From: Asterias rubens
Lineage: Eukaryota; Echinodermata; Asteroidea; Forcipulatida; Asteriidae
NCBI RefSeq assembly: GCF_902459465.1
Contig: NC_047080.1
Location: 4,503,214-4,567,213 of the forward strand
Reading direction: 5' to 3'
DNA: 64,000 nucleotides
The notes beneath the pieces are model-generated. The model saw nothing but the letters and a program-made list of their open reading frames with translations, did no database searches and was not told the origin of the DNA. A program made the position numbers and the translations under genes. Shown here piece after piece: positions 51,701 through 62,800 of this stretch (position 1 is the stretch's first letter; each line of letters begins with the position of its first letter).

Positions 51701-52817
51701 TGATGGATCTACCTTCCCTGGAGTCTTATCAGCAAATGCCACGTCGTACAGGAATGAAATATCCCTAAACAAACCAAAACCAAAAGAGATGACAAGTTCA
51801 GATAAGTTCAAAAATACGTTTACCATCACACAATAGCCATCCCAGGGCCAACAAACAAGCACTCCTGGGCTACTAAAGCTATATACAACTTTTAACTAAA
51901 CTGTGTAGAAAGCTGTTCTCCAAATTGTCGAGAGGTTTAAGCTAAAGGAGCTCTATAAATTTGGGCCCAGCGAGTATGTTTACAAACCTTCCCGCGCCAG
52001 TCATGGAAACTGGCTGATCGGTCAAATGCTGGAAGCGTCTTCTACGATTTGGAAAGTTCCACATATTAGCACTGGGGGCCCCCGCCTTGATGGCCTGATG
52101 AGAAGGGAAAAAAGTAAAACTTGTTATAAGAGAGTGGATATTTAAACATTTTATTTCTAGAGGGTGGTTTAGAGATTTGATCAACTCACCTTGTTCTTGG
52201 CCTTTTGTACACCCTTCTGTTTGAGCTTTTCCTTGACCCCAGGGGAGGGGATATTTGTCAGCGCATTGAGAATCTCCTCGGGGATGAACTCACTTTGGAG
52301 CGAGGTTGGCAAGGGTCTGGATCTGTCAATGGCATTGTCGCTGGATCGAAGATCTGGTAAGGGTGCGACATCTTGGGCTGTAAAACGTGATGGTTTGTAG
52401 GGAGTTAACTCAATATTTTCATTGTAATGCTAAATAAAAAGTTATTTTCAATCACAGCGACAAAGATTGAGAGGGCCTTCAGAGTACCTTTAATGATTAA
52501 AAGGGATTTTGCATGAATTGCATTTATTGCGATAATGGGGACTGTTTAATGATGACCAGAAGACATTCTGAGCAGTTGATAACACTTCCCTTTTCAGGGT
52601 AAAATAACTCACTTGTTTCAATTTCTTTTTGTTTCATTCCAAACTTGAATTATTTCACTACAACCTGTCACTATTTACCTTCATTCTTTGCAACAATGAC
52701 TCTTGTTCTTCTGGGCGTCGGGCTGTTTTGACCCTCATCTTTGGGTTCTGCTGGGGGACTTGGTTCCCGTCCGCCGACATCACTCATCTCTTGCATTGAA
52801 GCAACTACTGAAGTCAT
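33743..52817 (-). CDS. AXDND1: AXDND1-like axonemal dynein light chain domain protein, 26 coding exons, 1131 aa
   Basis: Exons on the minus strand: 52817-52679, 52377-52190, 52094-51988, 51764-51650, 50285-50200, 49938-49882, 49288-49180, 48752-48678, 48450-48356, 47886-47794, 47449-47383, 46949-46912, 46663-46543, 46306-46038, 42837-42747, 41526-41344, 38347-38296, 37347-37131, 36888-36795, 36386-36196, 35989-35893, 35713-35546, 35102-35010, 34685-34539, 34420-34305, 34130-33743. Phases join without stops from MTSVVASMQEMSDVGG to RSSRSKKGK-like basic residues. Residues about 215-440 match the axonemal dynein light chain (p33/DNALI1-type) pattern: YEVLQLKETLDLML, IFHELIRQVSVECAERGELL, then a long coiled coil. 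Helical segments follow (LYNDIRSWEE, GMYTIKKQVEMW). The last 150 residues are Pro/Ser/Thr/Gln-rich and basic. Human AXDND1 is about 1010 aa. Expected site: sperm flagella or motile cilia. Skipped micro-exons are possible between 38347 and 41344. Confidence 0.8.
34808..34930. mobile_element. Foldback element family G, copy 1
   Basis: ACTAGTGGTTTAAACCCAAC pairs with the inverse near 34915, and the centre is CTTGATAGTTTTACC / GGTAAATTATCAAG. Copy 2 is at 60540-60685 in the opposite orientation. Lies between AXDND1 exons 23 and 24, counted from the 5' end. Confidence 0.8.
36432..36687. mobile_element. Foldback element family C
   Basis: GGGGCCAATTTCATAGAGCT opens it and the inverse AGCTCCATGAAATTGGGCCC closes it. 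Repeated GCTTAAGCAAA words lie inside both arms. Lies in an AXDND1 intron. Confidence 0.8.
37612..37680 (+). repeat. tRNA-like SINE head
   Basis: TAAGCTCAGTTGGTAGAGTG resembles a D-arm with A-box and TTGGTTTGAATTCC a decayed B-box. The acceptor stem does not pair, so this is a SINE relic. Confidence 0.5.
37736..37826 (+). repeat. tRNA-Leu-like sequence, probably a SINE head or pseudo-tRNA
   Basis: GTGTCGTGGCCGAGCGGATA, then TTCAAGC as anticodon loop, a variable arm, GGGTTCGAATCC as T-arm and a closing GTGACAC. It has the class II tRNA-Leu layout and both internal promoter boxes, but the anticodon stem pairs poorly and the same head occurs in nearby SINEs. A functional tRNA-Leu gene is less likely. 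Confidence 0.5.
37841..38217 (+). mobile_element. 5'-truncated family A element carrying a nested insertion
   Basis: Starts at the internal GAGACCTCAAATTCTAAACT hairpin and runs to the inverted GTCCACCGCCTTTAA end. Its body is broken between CTCCCC and TTACTCGTTACC by another foldback element (37973-38146). It abuts the tRNA-Leu-like sequence. Confidence 0.8.
37973..38146. mobile_element. Foldback element family J nested in family A
   Basis: TAAGCCACTTC and GAAGTGGCTTA form the ends. The arms GCAGCTGCGCATGTCTGTTA / inverse and CTATCTCCCGTGACC / GGTCACGGGAGATAG make it almost fully palindromic. TA next to both ends fits a TA target duplication of the Tc1/mariner type; this is inference. Confidence 0.85.
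39236..40276 (-). other. Candidate AXDND1 micro-exons (12 nt and 9 nt)
   Basis: Reading the minus strand, GCCGTGAAACAG (39247-39236) sits between an AG and GTAAAT. CTAACTGAG (40276-40268) sits between CAG and GTAAAA. Both are in phase 0, as the flanking exons require, so they could add AVKQ or LTE. A longer open segment at about 38907-38830 (MQLVAEYVRLRERAG) has an acceptor but no donor that keeps frame. Confidence 0.25.
39625..40030. mobile_element. Two adjoining family C foldback elements
   Basis: 39625-39874 is a complete inverted pair (GGGCCCAATTTCATGGCTCT ... AGAGCCATGAAATTGGGCCC). A second unit runs directly on to another ATGAAATTGGGCCC at 40030. The shared boundary suggests tandem or nested insertion. 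Confidence 0.8.
40482..40869 (+). mobile_element. Foldback MITE family A
   Basis: A complete copy from TTAAAGACAGTAGACACTAT to the inverted GTGTCCACGGCCATTAA, with the intact internal GAGACCTC/GAGGTCTC hairpin. Lies in an AXDND1 intron. Confidence 0.85.
40870..41290. mobile_element. Family S1 SINE fragments
   Basis: CAGTATCCTACAAGGTATGC to about 41130 matches the 13810-14060 SINE body. A separate SINE tail (CAGCGCCTTGAGTACC ... GCGCTATACAA, then ATTATTAT-like) ends at 41290 in the opposite orientation. Confidence 0.55.
42048..42429 (+). mobile_element. Foldback-related element family B
   Basis: TTAAAGCCATTGGACACTTT to the inverted GTGTCCACTGGCTTTAA. It contains a perfect CAATTCTCGATATCGAGAATTG palindrome region and CATGACATG. 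The other copy is inverted at 32650-33017. Confidence 0.8.
42530..42710. repeat. Degenerate minisatellite
   Basis: Four to five diverged units of about 40-50 bp built on TTGTAAGTTTTTGTTGGGCT and GAGTAGCTA. A related single unit lies at about 41567-41625, over 900 bp away in the same intron. Confidence 0.75.
42966..43352 (-). mobile_element. tRNA-Leu-derived SINE, family S1, near full length
   Basis: On the minus strand the head is a full tRNA-Leu-like module (GTGTCGTGGCCGAGTGGTTA, variable arm, GGTTCGAATCCC, closing ATGACAC). A body of about 250 bp follows, and an (ATT)n tail ends near 42968. This copy shows best how family S1 is built. A second tRNA-like stretch (42897-42965) abuts the tail. 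Confidence 0.8.
43734..43874. mobile_element. Foldback element family D, copy 2
   Basis: GGTGGCAGCAGACTTACCAG pairs with CTGGTAAGTCTGCTGCCACC, giving perfect arms of over 18 bp. Length 141 bp, as in the 9134 copy. Confidence 0.85.
44815..45430. mobile_element. Retroelement relic with nested 3' tail (possible Penelope-like ends)
   Basis: CTACCGCGGAGT occurs at about 44823 and again at 45356, each followed by a related 60-70 bp segment. Between them is a 3' retroelement tail (44993-45353). On the minus strand the second segment reads CTGACGATGACTAGAGCAAG then CTAGTCGAAACG. This is the arrangement of the CTGA...GAAAC parts of hammerhead-type motifs known at Penelope-like element ends, but with extra bases in the core. 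Assignment is tentative. Confidence 0.35.
44993..45353 (+). mobile_element. Non-LTR retroelement 3' end with (AAT)n tail
   Basis: Ends GTACTGTTATGGCGAATAAA followed by (ATA)n. The upstream body includes CCCCAGATGTGGGGCAACAG. A matching copy in the opposite direction is at 50358-50735. No ORF remains, so it is either a SINE or the 3' end of a truncated LINE. Confidence 0.65.
46365..46435 (+). repeat. tRNA-like SINE head
   Basis: GTGGTCTAGTTGGTAAGACA and CGCGGGTTCGAATG resemble A- and B-boxes. Same family as 32205-32300 without the internal duplication. Confidence 0.5.
46990..47165. mobile_element. tRNA-derived SINE family S4
   Basis: TAGATAGCTCAGTTGGTAGA through GCTGGTTCAAGTCCTGC gives a good tRNA-like head. 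It is flanked by the family segments GGGAAAATGAATGGG and TTTGTCTTCGTTCGACCC. The acceptor ends do not pair. A related relic is at 47590-47700. Confidence 0.6.
49407..49794 (-). mobile_element. Foldback MITE family A, inverted copy
   Basis: The plus strand reads the family in reverse: TTAAAGGCAGTGGACACTAT, then AGTAATGGGGAGAGGTTGAT, ending CAATAGTGTCCAGTGTCTTT. Full length, in an AXDND1 intron. Confidence 0.85.
50358..50735 (-). mobile_element. Non-LTR retroelement 3' end, second copy
   Basis: The inverse of 44993-45353: (TTA)n tail at 50358-50380, TTCGCCATAACAGTACAAAA, CCCCACATCTGGGGTAC, then TAAATAAATAAATAAAACCT. Lies in an AXDND1 intron. Confidence 0.7.
50780..51097. mobile_element. tRNA-Leu-like relic followed by family C element
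   Basis: 50780-50855 has TTGACTCAAGTTCTGGTG and GGGGTTCGAGTCC of a decayed tRNA-Leu-like head. It is followed directly by a family C foldback at 50856-51097 with GGGCCCAATTTCATAGAGCT and the inverse ending ATGGAAATGGGCCC. Confidence 0.65.
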
Positions 52818-53860
52818 CTTATCTTTGTTTTTGTTATGTACGGCTCACTCATAAATAATCATCAGTCTATGAAAGTTCTTGTCATAGGTAACTGTTTTTT
52901 TTAACACAAACAAAAAACGAAGGTCAATGTTTATTTTAATCTCGAACATAAATAACTTTGTATTAATATAAAAGCCATATCATATGTGTCATATGTGAGA
53001 AATGCAGGCCAATTAAATACACAGAAAAAAAAATCGACAAACAAATCTGACAATGACATGGATACTAATACTAATAAAGACCACCTGCAACAGAAGATAC
53101 AGAAAGGACCACGGATTGCACTCATATTTATTATATCAGACAAAAACTAACTTTAAAAACTAAGTCTCTATCTATAACTAGACCCAGTGACTGGGGCGCT
53201 AGATTCCTTTTTTCGAAATTTTGACATTATTGGTCATCTTTCTACTCTAGCGATTAAGCCAAAATTTCGAAAAAAGGAATCTTGCGCCCCAGTCACTGAC
53301 ACTGGGTCTAATCTATAACTAAGTTTAAGAAAACTGCTTCAAATAATTCAGTTGCGGAAATATTATGTTGATGATGAATTGATGGAATGATAATGATGGC
53401 CCCTTGTTTTTTGGTGGCCTGCTCATTTGTGCCCCTTGCTTGGTGGGCCTTGTTGTGACGGTCCTACTACTTGCCGTCAACTCGCCCAAAGTATCGTTTT
53501 GAAAAGACGGAAAACAAAGCCTTATAAAACATACCTGTGTCTACATCATGAAGATATGTTGAAATTAAAGATCACAAGACAAAAGGTAACTTTTTTGAGG
53601 ATTTTTCATAAAACACTTCCACACGATCAACTTGTTGTCAAGGGGGACATTTACGTTTACCGTATCTTAGAGTGGCGCCCTCTGCGTTAGAAAAGAGCCA
53701 TGAACAAGATGGCGGCGCCCACTGACCAAATCAAAAAGTAACTCCGCTGCAATTTCAAACAGGTTTTTACTACATTTCATCACATTAAACTTGCAGAATA
53801 AATTACTGAGTTGACGCCTAACACTTATGCTTACATCTCAGCTATAATCTGTTGCCTTCT
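52818..53860. promoter_or_regulatory. Shared upstream region of AXDND1 and the unidentified gene
   Basis: The start codons diverge across 1043 bp. No TATA box or known motif is assigned confidently. A foldback element (53171-53320) lies inside, and the stretch 53640-53740, rich in GGCGCCC/ATGGCGGCG-like words, is the most promoter-like part. Confidence 0.45.
53171..53320. mobile_element. Foldback element family I in a divergent promoter
   Basis: CTATAACTAGACCCAGTGAC pairs with the inverse near 53315, and ATTCCTTTTTTCGAAATTTT with AAAATTTCGAAAAAAGGAAT. The arms are about 60 bp with a loop of about 30 bp. Confidence 0.85.
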
Positions 53861-56800
53861 ATGATGCATTTTGAAGCTGAAATCGCTCTTCTTCAGAGCA
53901 GTTTTTATTGCTTTACCGACTGCACAAACAAGGCATTGCCGTTGGAACAGCGGGTAAACGTCAACGCTGTGTGTCACGCAATAACAGAGGTAGTCCAAGG
54001 TCTGGACAGGGATCGGAGCGACGGTGAGCAACTGCACTGGCACTTCAAGCTTCATGCCATCTTACTTTGCAAGTTGCTTAAGAAAAAAAATAAGAAAAAA
54101 TGCAGAAAAAACAGAATGGCAGAAGAAGAAGAGAGAAGAAAACCACATCCACATCCTTCGTTGACATCTGATAATGTTGTCGACTGTGCAATGAAGGGTT
54201 TTGATGGAGTTATGAGAGCGATACCAGATTGTGTTGATCTTGATCTCTACCTTGCAGTAGCCAAGAATTTGGAATGGGGACATCTTTGTTCACAGGTACA
54301 GCATACGTATTGTATCTGTTTTTTTTTAAACAATTGTCACATCATCCACATCATCTTCAGTGTAACTTGAAATTACGTGATAATAGTGAGTCCATGTAAT
54401 CATACATGTACTGTCAAAACTGATGCTGAGTATCTAGTCTAGTAAAACAAGCCGACAACTGATGGCGCCTGATGACAACTGTCAACAGTATTAAACCATT
54501 GTTAATTAAATACCTATCTACAATGTATAAAAAAGAGAGTCATAAATATCCAATCATTCATTCTGTTCAAAACATTGTATATCAACTTAACTAGGAAAAC
54601 GTTCCGAAGGGAGGAAATACAGGCACTGCATTAAAATTGTATTTGTAGTTGATCAAAACCTTTAGTCAGTTAAACATTTAGAGCACTTTTATTACTATTT
54701 ATTATGAATTTGCATTAAGGCTACACATTGTTAAAGTAATTTATATTTTTAGAGAACATTGTTTTATTGACCCATCGGACTTGAAATTTCCTGTTTTACA
54801 AAATGAAATTCCTTTCATTCAACAACGCAGGTACTCCTCTCCCTTCATAGGGAAGTGGCCAAGGTGTTGCTTCAAGACATCTCCTCAACCTGCATCTCTG
54901 AGGGTCATCAGGAGTTCCTCATGAGTATCCTGATAAGTGTTCTCAGGCAAGTTCATCTCGACACTAAAAAACCTGAAATTCGCACCACAACAAACAAACC
55001 ATCATGCACTGCTGCTGATGGTACTGGAGCTCTTCAACTAGTCATGTCTACCTGCCAGCAAATCCTCACAATGAAATCCGAGATTACCAAAAAGACAATG
55101 AGGTCTGAGGTGATTGAAGCCTTAAAGGAATGCCTCACCAACCTAGTCCAAGAATTGTTTCCAACAGAAAGACATCCAGAAGTTAACATTACAGATCCCA
55201 CAAAACATTCAACAAAAGCACACCCATTACTGTCACTACTAAGTACAGGCTCAAACTGTCTGAGTGAAGTTTACTCTCTTCACCAAATCTGTTCAACAAA
55301 TCTTGGAGATCATCTTGGTTCTTCTCCTTATAAAGAGGAAGTCAAAACTGCATCACTGGCAGACAGTAGTAAAGAGGAAGACAGTACAAAGTCTGTAAAC
55401 TCAAACTCCTTACTAATGGCTGTGTCGACTTTGGTTTCTACTTTACGAGATATCCTACTTGAAGACTGGACTGACTTCTTCACGATCCCTTCTTCAGATG
55501 TCTTACTCTGTGAGGAAATGGCATCTTCAGTCAGTAACATTCCTCACCCACCGCTTGATGTGCCAAATGAGATTGCACGACTGGGTAGGAGTACCTTACA
55601 GTCACTTCAGAGGCTTGGACATCATCTTGATCAGCTGCCACTTGAAACCACACACTCAATTCAAAAACATTGTGATGATCTGATTGGCTATATCTCTGGT
55701 CAGCTGGACCAATGGGGAGATGTAGAGGATGAAATGACGTCAGCTGGTTCAGCGACTGATACATACAGTAGAAACACATGGCTGGAGGAAGCTATTGGCA
55801 AGGTGGATGGAAGATTAAATGAGTATGAAGGTTGGTTCACACTATCGTGCCTGATACTGCATGGAGGCAACAAAGGCGATTGCCTGCATGCCCTCTGGCC
55901 ATTGCCTCACTGCCCTTGAAATGCTTCAGTTGAAATTTACAATTTTCCCATGGGTGCCATTTACCAAGGAGAAAATGCCTTGGTGCCTTTGCCCTTTTTC
56001 AAAACAGAGCATAATATATTAAATTGGGGTTGAACTATTTTTTCAATTTCTTTCTTTGAAGGTGCAAGTCGGAAGCCATACAACTGTTGGCTGCCATGTT
56101 GACAGGGATTACATTTAAGTTACGATACACCCAGGGGATTACCTTTTGCTATTTCACGTATCAAACTTTTATTGTTATTAATAAATCAAAATTAAGTCTT
56201 CCATTTTAATTTGCTTTCAGATTACCTTGGTCAGCTTATGTCATCCCATGACCTGTGGGAGGAAGAGTCATGGATAGAATGTCTAGAAAGGAACACTGCC
56301 ATTTTGGCTAATCCAAGGTGTGTACTTACCCATAATCAGTTGTGTTGCTCATTGTTTTTTTTTCTCATTTCAAGAATAAAGAAATCACTACGAGTAGATT
56401 TGACTGACAATGATTCTGTTTTGATTTGGATACTTACAGGTTTGTCAAACAGCTTATTGACATTGTCATGGTGATGGATCAACAATATTTTTCTGAGGGT
56501 ATAATTCAGAGAGTTTTAAAGGTGAGAAACAGTCCTGGGATTTCATCTTGGAAAGGGCAAAGCCATTTTCATGTTGAAAAGGGCACTTCCTTTGGAAAAT
56601 CTAAAAAAAAGTCTGTGGGAAATTTGTGGAGGGGTATCTAGGCCAAGGCCTCTGTGTAATTCCAGGCCTAGAGAAAGTAGAAAAATTGTGTCAAATTTCT
56701 AGCAGTCCAGTCGTGTCCTGTGCAGAAAAACACGTCAGGCGGCGTGAAGTGGTTAATACGAGTAACAGTGGTAAAAAAGCTTAAATAATTCACAGTGATT

Positions 56801-59800
56801 TCTTCTTCTTCCGCATGTACTTTGTGTAGGTCTTCCTTGGAAGCTACGCACCTCTGCCGTTCTTGCTTCAGAACACACTCCGGGATCATCTTTGGACTCA
56901 GTCTGCCGGAGTCACCATCTTCACCAGACACCCCGTGCAGAACGTAGACCATGAGTTAACCTCCCTCTTTAACAGACTGGTCGCCTTGGCGCAGGGTCTG
57001 GAAAACACCGAGGTCAGAGTTCAACTAGCATTTTGTAATGTGGGACCTAAAATATGGTCATTCTATATCCCAAAAGTTCCATTGTAAAACGAGTGTAGAT
57101 TTTCATCTTTGAAAGGGCAAGGCCATGTTCATTTTGTGCACTTCCATATCATTTAAAAGTCTGTGGTAAATAATTGAAGGGGCTCCAAGGCCAAGACCAG
57201 GGCAACAGAGGTCATGACGTCTGTTGCCCTCATCTAATACCAGGCCTGTACTGACACAACATCATGACCTTTTGGCACTCATTCATCGGTTTCTTGTCTC
57301 GTCATCTTTTACAACAGGTTTTCCAAGCGTTATCCTGCGTGGCCATACAATCTCCCACTAAAACCTTACATCAGGCTGTCCAGAGAGCAGTTTCTAATGC
57401 ATCAGTATGCCAAGCAGTCTGTCAGGTAAGAAAGAAACATTGCCTTTTTAGCAGGCTTCCAAATAACCAACGGCACCCACAGTAATTGCTTAAAAGGTGC
57501 CCTGTGCTTTTTCTGTGGTGCCCTGTCCGAAGTTCCATTACAAATTCCTCATAATAAGCAGGATTCCTCATGCTTGGCAGGATTCGGACCCACAACCTTG
57601 TGGTTGCAAGTCCTGCAGTCTAACCACTGGTGCACCTTTAGTTAAAGGGACGGTACACGTTTGGTAACTGTCAAAGACCATTCTTCACACTCGGTGTATC
57701 CCAACATAAGCATAAAATAACAAGCCTGTAAAAATTTGAGCTAAATTGGTCAGCGAAGTTGCGAGCAAATGATGAGAGAAAAAACTCCCTTTTTGGACAG
57801 TTTTGTGTAAATTTCAGATCGGAATAAAAGACTTCTGGCTAGAAGTCTTTCATTATTTTAGTGAGAAATTGCTTCTTTCTCAAAATCTATGCTACTTCAG
57901 AGGAAGCCGTTTAATTTTTCACAATGTTTTATACTATCAATAGCTCTCCAATGCTCGTTACCAAGTCAGTTTTTAAGTTAATATTTGTTTAAAGTAACTA
58001 CCCAATGTGTACCTTTAACCATGGTGCACACTCAAACTTACTTTTTGTATATACATGTAGGTTTTGCAGGCTATGCCCTCACTGGCGACCTTCAAACTTC
58101 ATGGAGATCAGTGGCCATTACTGTGTCACCTCATCCTGGAAACTGGTGGGAACCTGTCAACTTCAACAAATGAGGAAGCAAATCTCTTACAGCTGGTAAC
58201 CACACTACTGCAGGTGAGATTGCCATACAAAAATAGAGTGTCAGTGCATGTCTGTGCACACAATAGAATGTCTGGGCGAATACTTTTGACAGCCGTCCGT
58301 CTGCCAGCAAAAGATTGAGGGATCAATGAAGATGTTTGTGTTCCAATAATTCGTGTTGCATGTTTGTGTTGCGATATATCCATGATGTCACTCGACGTGA
58401 AGTGGTTAAACAGGATTTGAAGGTTTGTTTTCAGTGAGTCACCATTTAAAGGAACACGTTGCCTTGGATCGGTCGAGTTGGTCTATAAAAAGCGTTTGTA
58501 ACCGTTTTTTTTATAAAATGCATATGGTTGGAAAGATGTTTTAAAAGTTGAATACAATGATCCACACAAGTTTGCCTCGAAATTGCGTGGTTTTCCCTTT
58601 ACTGTACGAACTAACATGGTCAGCCATTTATGGGAGTCAAAAATTTTACTCCCATAAATGGCCGATCGTGTTAGTCGATGAGGTAAAAGGAAAACCGTGC
58701 AATTTCGAGACATGTTTGTGTGGATCATTGTATTCTACTTTTACAACATCTTTCTACCCATATGCATTTTATAAAGAAACGGTTACAAACGCTTTTCAAA
58801 GACCAACTCGACCGATCCAAGGCAACGTGTTCCTTTAAAGATGGAATTGGGAGGATTACCAGGTATATGGCCAGCGTAGTTTTGGCTACGTATTGCTAAC
58901 ACTGCGATCTATTTTTCTATTTCAGCCGTACAGACCGTTTCTGGATCCACTAGGTCCATTCTGGATGCCACCAGTTCTTTCTACTCGAGCAGTTTGCCAA
59001 GTGTGTGTTTTGCCAAATCTTGAAACCTCTCCACAAAATGGTGGTCGGATGGACATATTGACAGCTTTGAAACTACTTAAGGAGTTACTGAACATAAGAG
59101 ACAATTCTGATGCGATGATAAACGTCCTAGGATCGTCACCGTTTCCCATCATGCTTTGCCTTTGTGACCTCCTCGATGGATGTCATCTTCTATGGGATGG
59201 TGTCGTCACGGCAACACAGAGTACTGATATGAAGGAAGTTGTGCTTTGCCTTCTGGGAAGGATTGCGAGAATCATCAAGGAGAAGCATAATCAAGGTAAG
59301 TAATGGACCAGAGGAGTTATTGACTGGTTATGAGAAATTATTGACTGCCCCAGAGGGCTTTATCACATGTTATGGACAAGCTATTCAGTGTTTTTGGTGC
59401 ATATTAAGTGATGCGGAACTAGTGACCCCAGAAAGAATTGCGAGAATCATCAAAATCAAGGAGATGCGTGATCAAGGTAAAGTAATGGCCCAGAGGAGGA
59501 GTTATTGACTGGTTATGAGGAACTAATGTCTGTCCCACAGGGTTTTAGCACCTTCAATAGACTAGCTTATCAGTGATTTTGGTGCATATTAACTGATGAG
59601 GAACAATCTCAGGAAGAATTGCATGAAACATCCAAATCAAGGAGATGCCTGATCAAGGTGAAGTAGTGGTCCAGAGGAGGAGTTATTGACTGGTTATGAG
59701 GAACTAATGTCTGTCCCACAGGGTTTTAGCACCTTTAATAGACTAGCTTATCAGTGATTTTGGTGCATATTAACTGATGAGGAACAATCTCATGAAGAAT

Positions 59801-62800
59801 TGCATGAAACATCCAAATCAAGGAGATGCCTGATCAAGGTGAAGTAGTTGTCCAGAGGAGGAGTTATTGACTGGTTATGAGGAACTTATGCCTGGCACAC
59901 AGGGCTTTATCTAATTTCATGGACTATTTTTGAAATTATATCATATCTACATATTTGGGTACTGTTATCTTTCCCAGGCAATAACTGCGCAGAACATGGG
60001 GTAGCCTGGCTCTTGAACCGTGTCTCTGTCACACTACACTGGACGACATCTCTTTATGTGAATGAGTTAATGTCAGAGCTACTGCCTCAGCAAAAAAAGG
60101 TGAGGGGAGTGTTATTTCTGTCAAAAAAAGAAATTCATAAATACCTCAGACAGTTTCGCTATTCCTATTGGTGGAGAGTGCGTCACGTGGGGGTGTTTAA
60201 ACCATTGATAATGACCAGTGTTTATAACGGTTGTCCGCGCTAGTCTTGATGCAAGACGTTTCATGTTACGGGTGATGCAGGCGCTGTCGGTGATTTGGCC
60301 ACGCTGTGTGTGAAAGGAAAACCAGCGAATATGCACCAAGACTATACGCGCATGCGCACGAACGGAACCGGAAAACACGCGTGTACGGACATCGTACATG
60401 CCATTCAACACGTATACTAAACATACCATGGAGGTGGAAACATACAGAGCTCAAGCACTCGGAAACGGATAAGTTTTACAGTGTTTCTTACTTTATTACG
60501 CATTTTAACCAAAAAGGTATTTATGAATGGGAATCAAAGTGTGTTGAATCGGTTTTCAACTAGTGGTTTAAACCCACCGAGGCCTGGTTCTTGATAATTT
60601 ACCTCGACTTCGTCTTGGTAAAATTATCAAGAACCAGGCCTCGTTGGGATTAAACCACTAGTTGAAAACCTCTTCACCACACATTGAAAATAAAAAGTGA
60701 TGTTGCAAAAGAGCCTTGCAATCAAGCCCGTTTTGTTTTGCATCCCTGCAGTGATTCCAGAAGAAAGTCCCAAGTGTTAGCAATAGATTATCAAGAATCT
60801 CTTTTTTCTCAAACTTTGAACTCAAACTAACTTTGTTTTTTCGCCTCTGTTTTTAAAGACTATTCCAGAGTGCTTGTTCGACATCTGCAACTTCCCTGAT
60901 TCTTCCTGGTATCCTGTAGCATCTGATGACACTTCAAGTAAGCCACTCTTGTCTATCTATAAAGAACAAATCAAAATTTAGTGTAGAGATGGCGTCTGGC
61001 GATTTGAGTAAAAAGGGTTGTCTACAATTTTAAGAGGCTCTGATATAAGATTGCTGTATTAAGGCATCCTTCGATCAATAAACTCAAATACCCCAAAATA
61101 ATTTGAGCAAAAACAAGCAAGGCACCAATTTTAATAGTTTGCATTTTGTCCTTACCACCTTTTTGAAATTGGTCCCAGAATGATGAATTTCAATTTACCC
61201 GAATATAAGTGAGTTTAAATGTTTGTATTTCATTAACATTCTGAATCTCTCTTGTGTAGGAGCTCTACCTTTGGTCGAGACACTGACAGATTTACTACAG
61301 TGTAGTCGAGTTTCAGACAAAATGGTTGACATTTTGGTCCAGGTAAATATTTATTAAAAAACTGTTTACATATTTGCAAAATTTGCTTTCTGCAGTCAAA
61401 GGCGTGTAAACAAAACAGGAACCATTAAAATCAGGAAAGTTGTTGTACTTGTTCATGCATCTTTGATTACTCCCATAAGGAAACCAATTATTTAAATTTC
61501 CCTGTGAAAGCAAAACAAAAAAATATTATAACCAGGAGTTTTTGTTTCATGTTTTTTGGATAACTCCTATAAATAAACCAATTTGTTCAACTTCTTTCAG
61601 AAGCAATAGTAAAAGAAAACATATTTGTTTGCTTTTTTTGAAGACTGTCAATTTCATTATGCGTTTTTTATTTTGACCTTGTTATGTTTAGGGTCTTCAA
61701 GTGAAGGAGATTCCCCATCAGAGTTTCCAAGAGGCAATCACGCTGGCCCTTGTACAGGTGTTGCCCCACTGCATCATGGGAGAATGGCAATGCATCATGG
61801 GAATGCTGAAGCAACTTCTAGCCAATGAGATCCTCTGCGTGCCGTGCAGCACGCAGTATTTGACAGAACTTCCTATGGTGAATATTTCAGGTATTGAGCA
61901 TGTTTGTGCAACTTTGATGACTAATTGAGCCCAAATTATCACAGGTGTGTTATTTTATGCATTTGTTTGGATACACCAAGTGGGAAGACTGGTTTGTGAC
62001 AATGAGGGGCTTTGACAAACTTGTTCGGTGCCTTTAATTTTATTGTTTTATTTATTGTTATTTTGTCCGTTTGCAGGGTTCAAAGTTCACCTCAGCCTTT
62101 CTCAGCTGCTTCTATCGGTGATGCAACTTCTGACCAGCCCCTGCTGTCAAGACTGGGCAACCCCACAGCTTCTCCATCATGTGACCCGTTGCCACGTTAA
62201 CACCATGCAGGTAATAAAACGGCACCACTGAAGTGGTTTGTAAGCACCATCACTTCAAAATCATCACGCCATCAGGCAAACTAGGGTCCATGTTGTGGAC
62301 CAATTTGACAAAGTTCTTTGGCACACAAAAATGTGAAGCGATTTCCCTTACCTCAAAAAAATAGTTACTAGACAAAATACTATGCCATGTGTAATTTGTG
62401 GTTCCCTACGGTTGACCTTATGAAGTTTCTGTTGACGAAGCTCTGTGCAATTTGACTTTGACCTGAGTGAAATTACACTCTGACACAAGGAGCCATTTAT
62501 GTGTAAGATTTGAAGATTGTCTGGTACAATGACGTGCTTGATCACAAGTTACTACTTAAAGGCAGTGGACACTATTGGTATTTGTCAAAAACTAGCCTTC
62601 ACAGTTGGTGTATCTCAACATATGCATAAAATAATAAACCTGTGAAAATTTGAGCTCAATCGGTCATCAAACTTGCGAGATAATGAAAGAAAAAAACACC
62701 CATGTCACACGAAGTTGTTTGCGTTTAGATGGTTAATTTTGAGACCTCAATTTCTAAATCTGAGGTCTTGAAATCAAATTCGTGGAAAATTACTTCTTTC

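Noticed and set aside
57600-57640. Inverted tRNA T-arm-like sequences here and near 48990
   Set aside because: Only the T-arm and part of the anticodon arm remain; no complete cloverleaf.
59256-59930. CRISPR-like regular repeat
   Set aside because: The units are contiguous with no unique spacers, and the sequence is eukaryotic with an exon origin.
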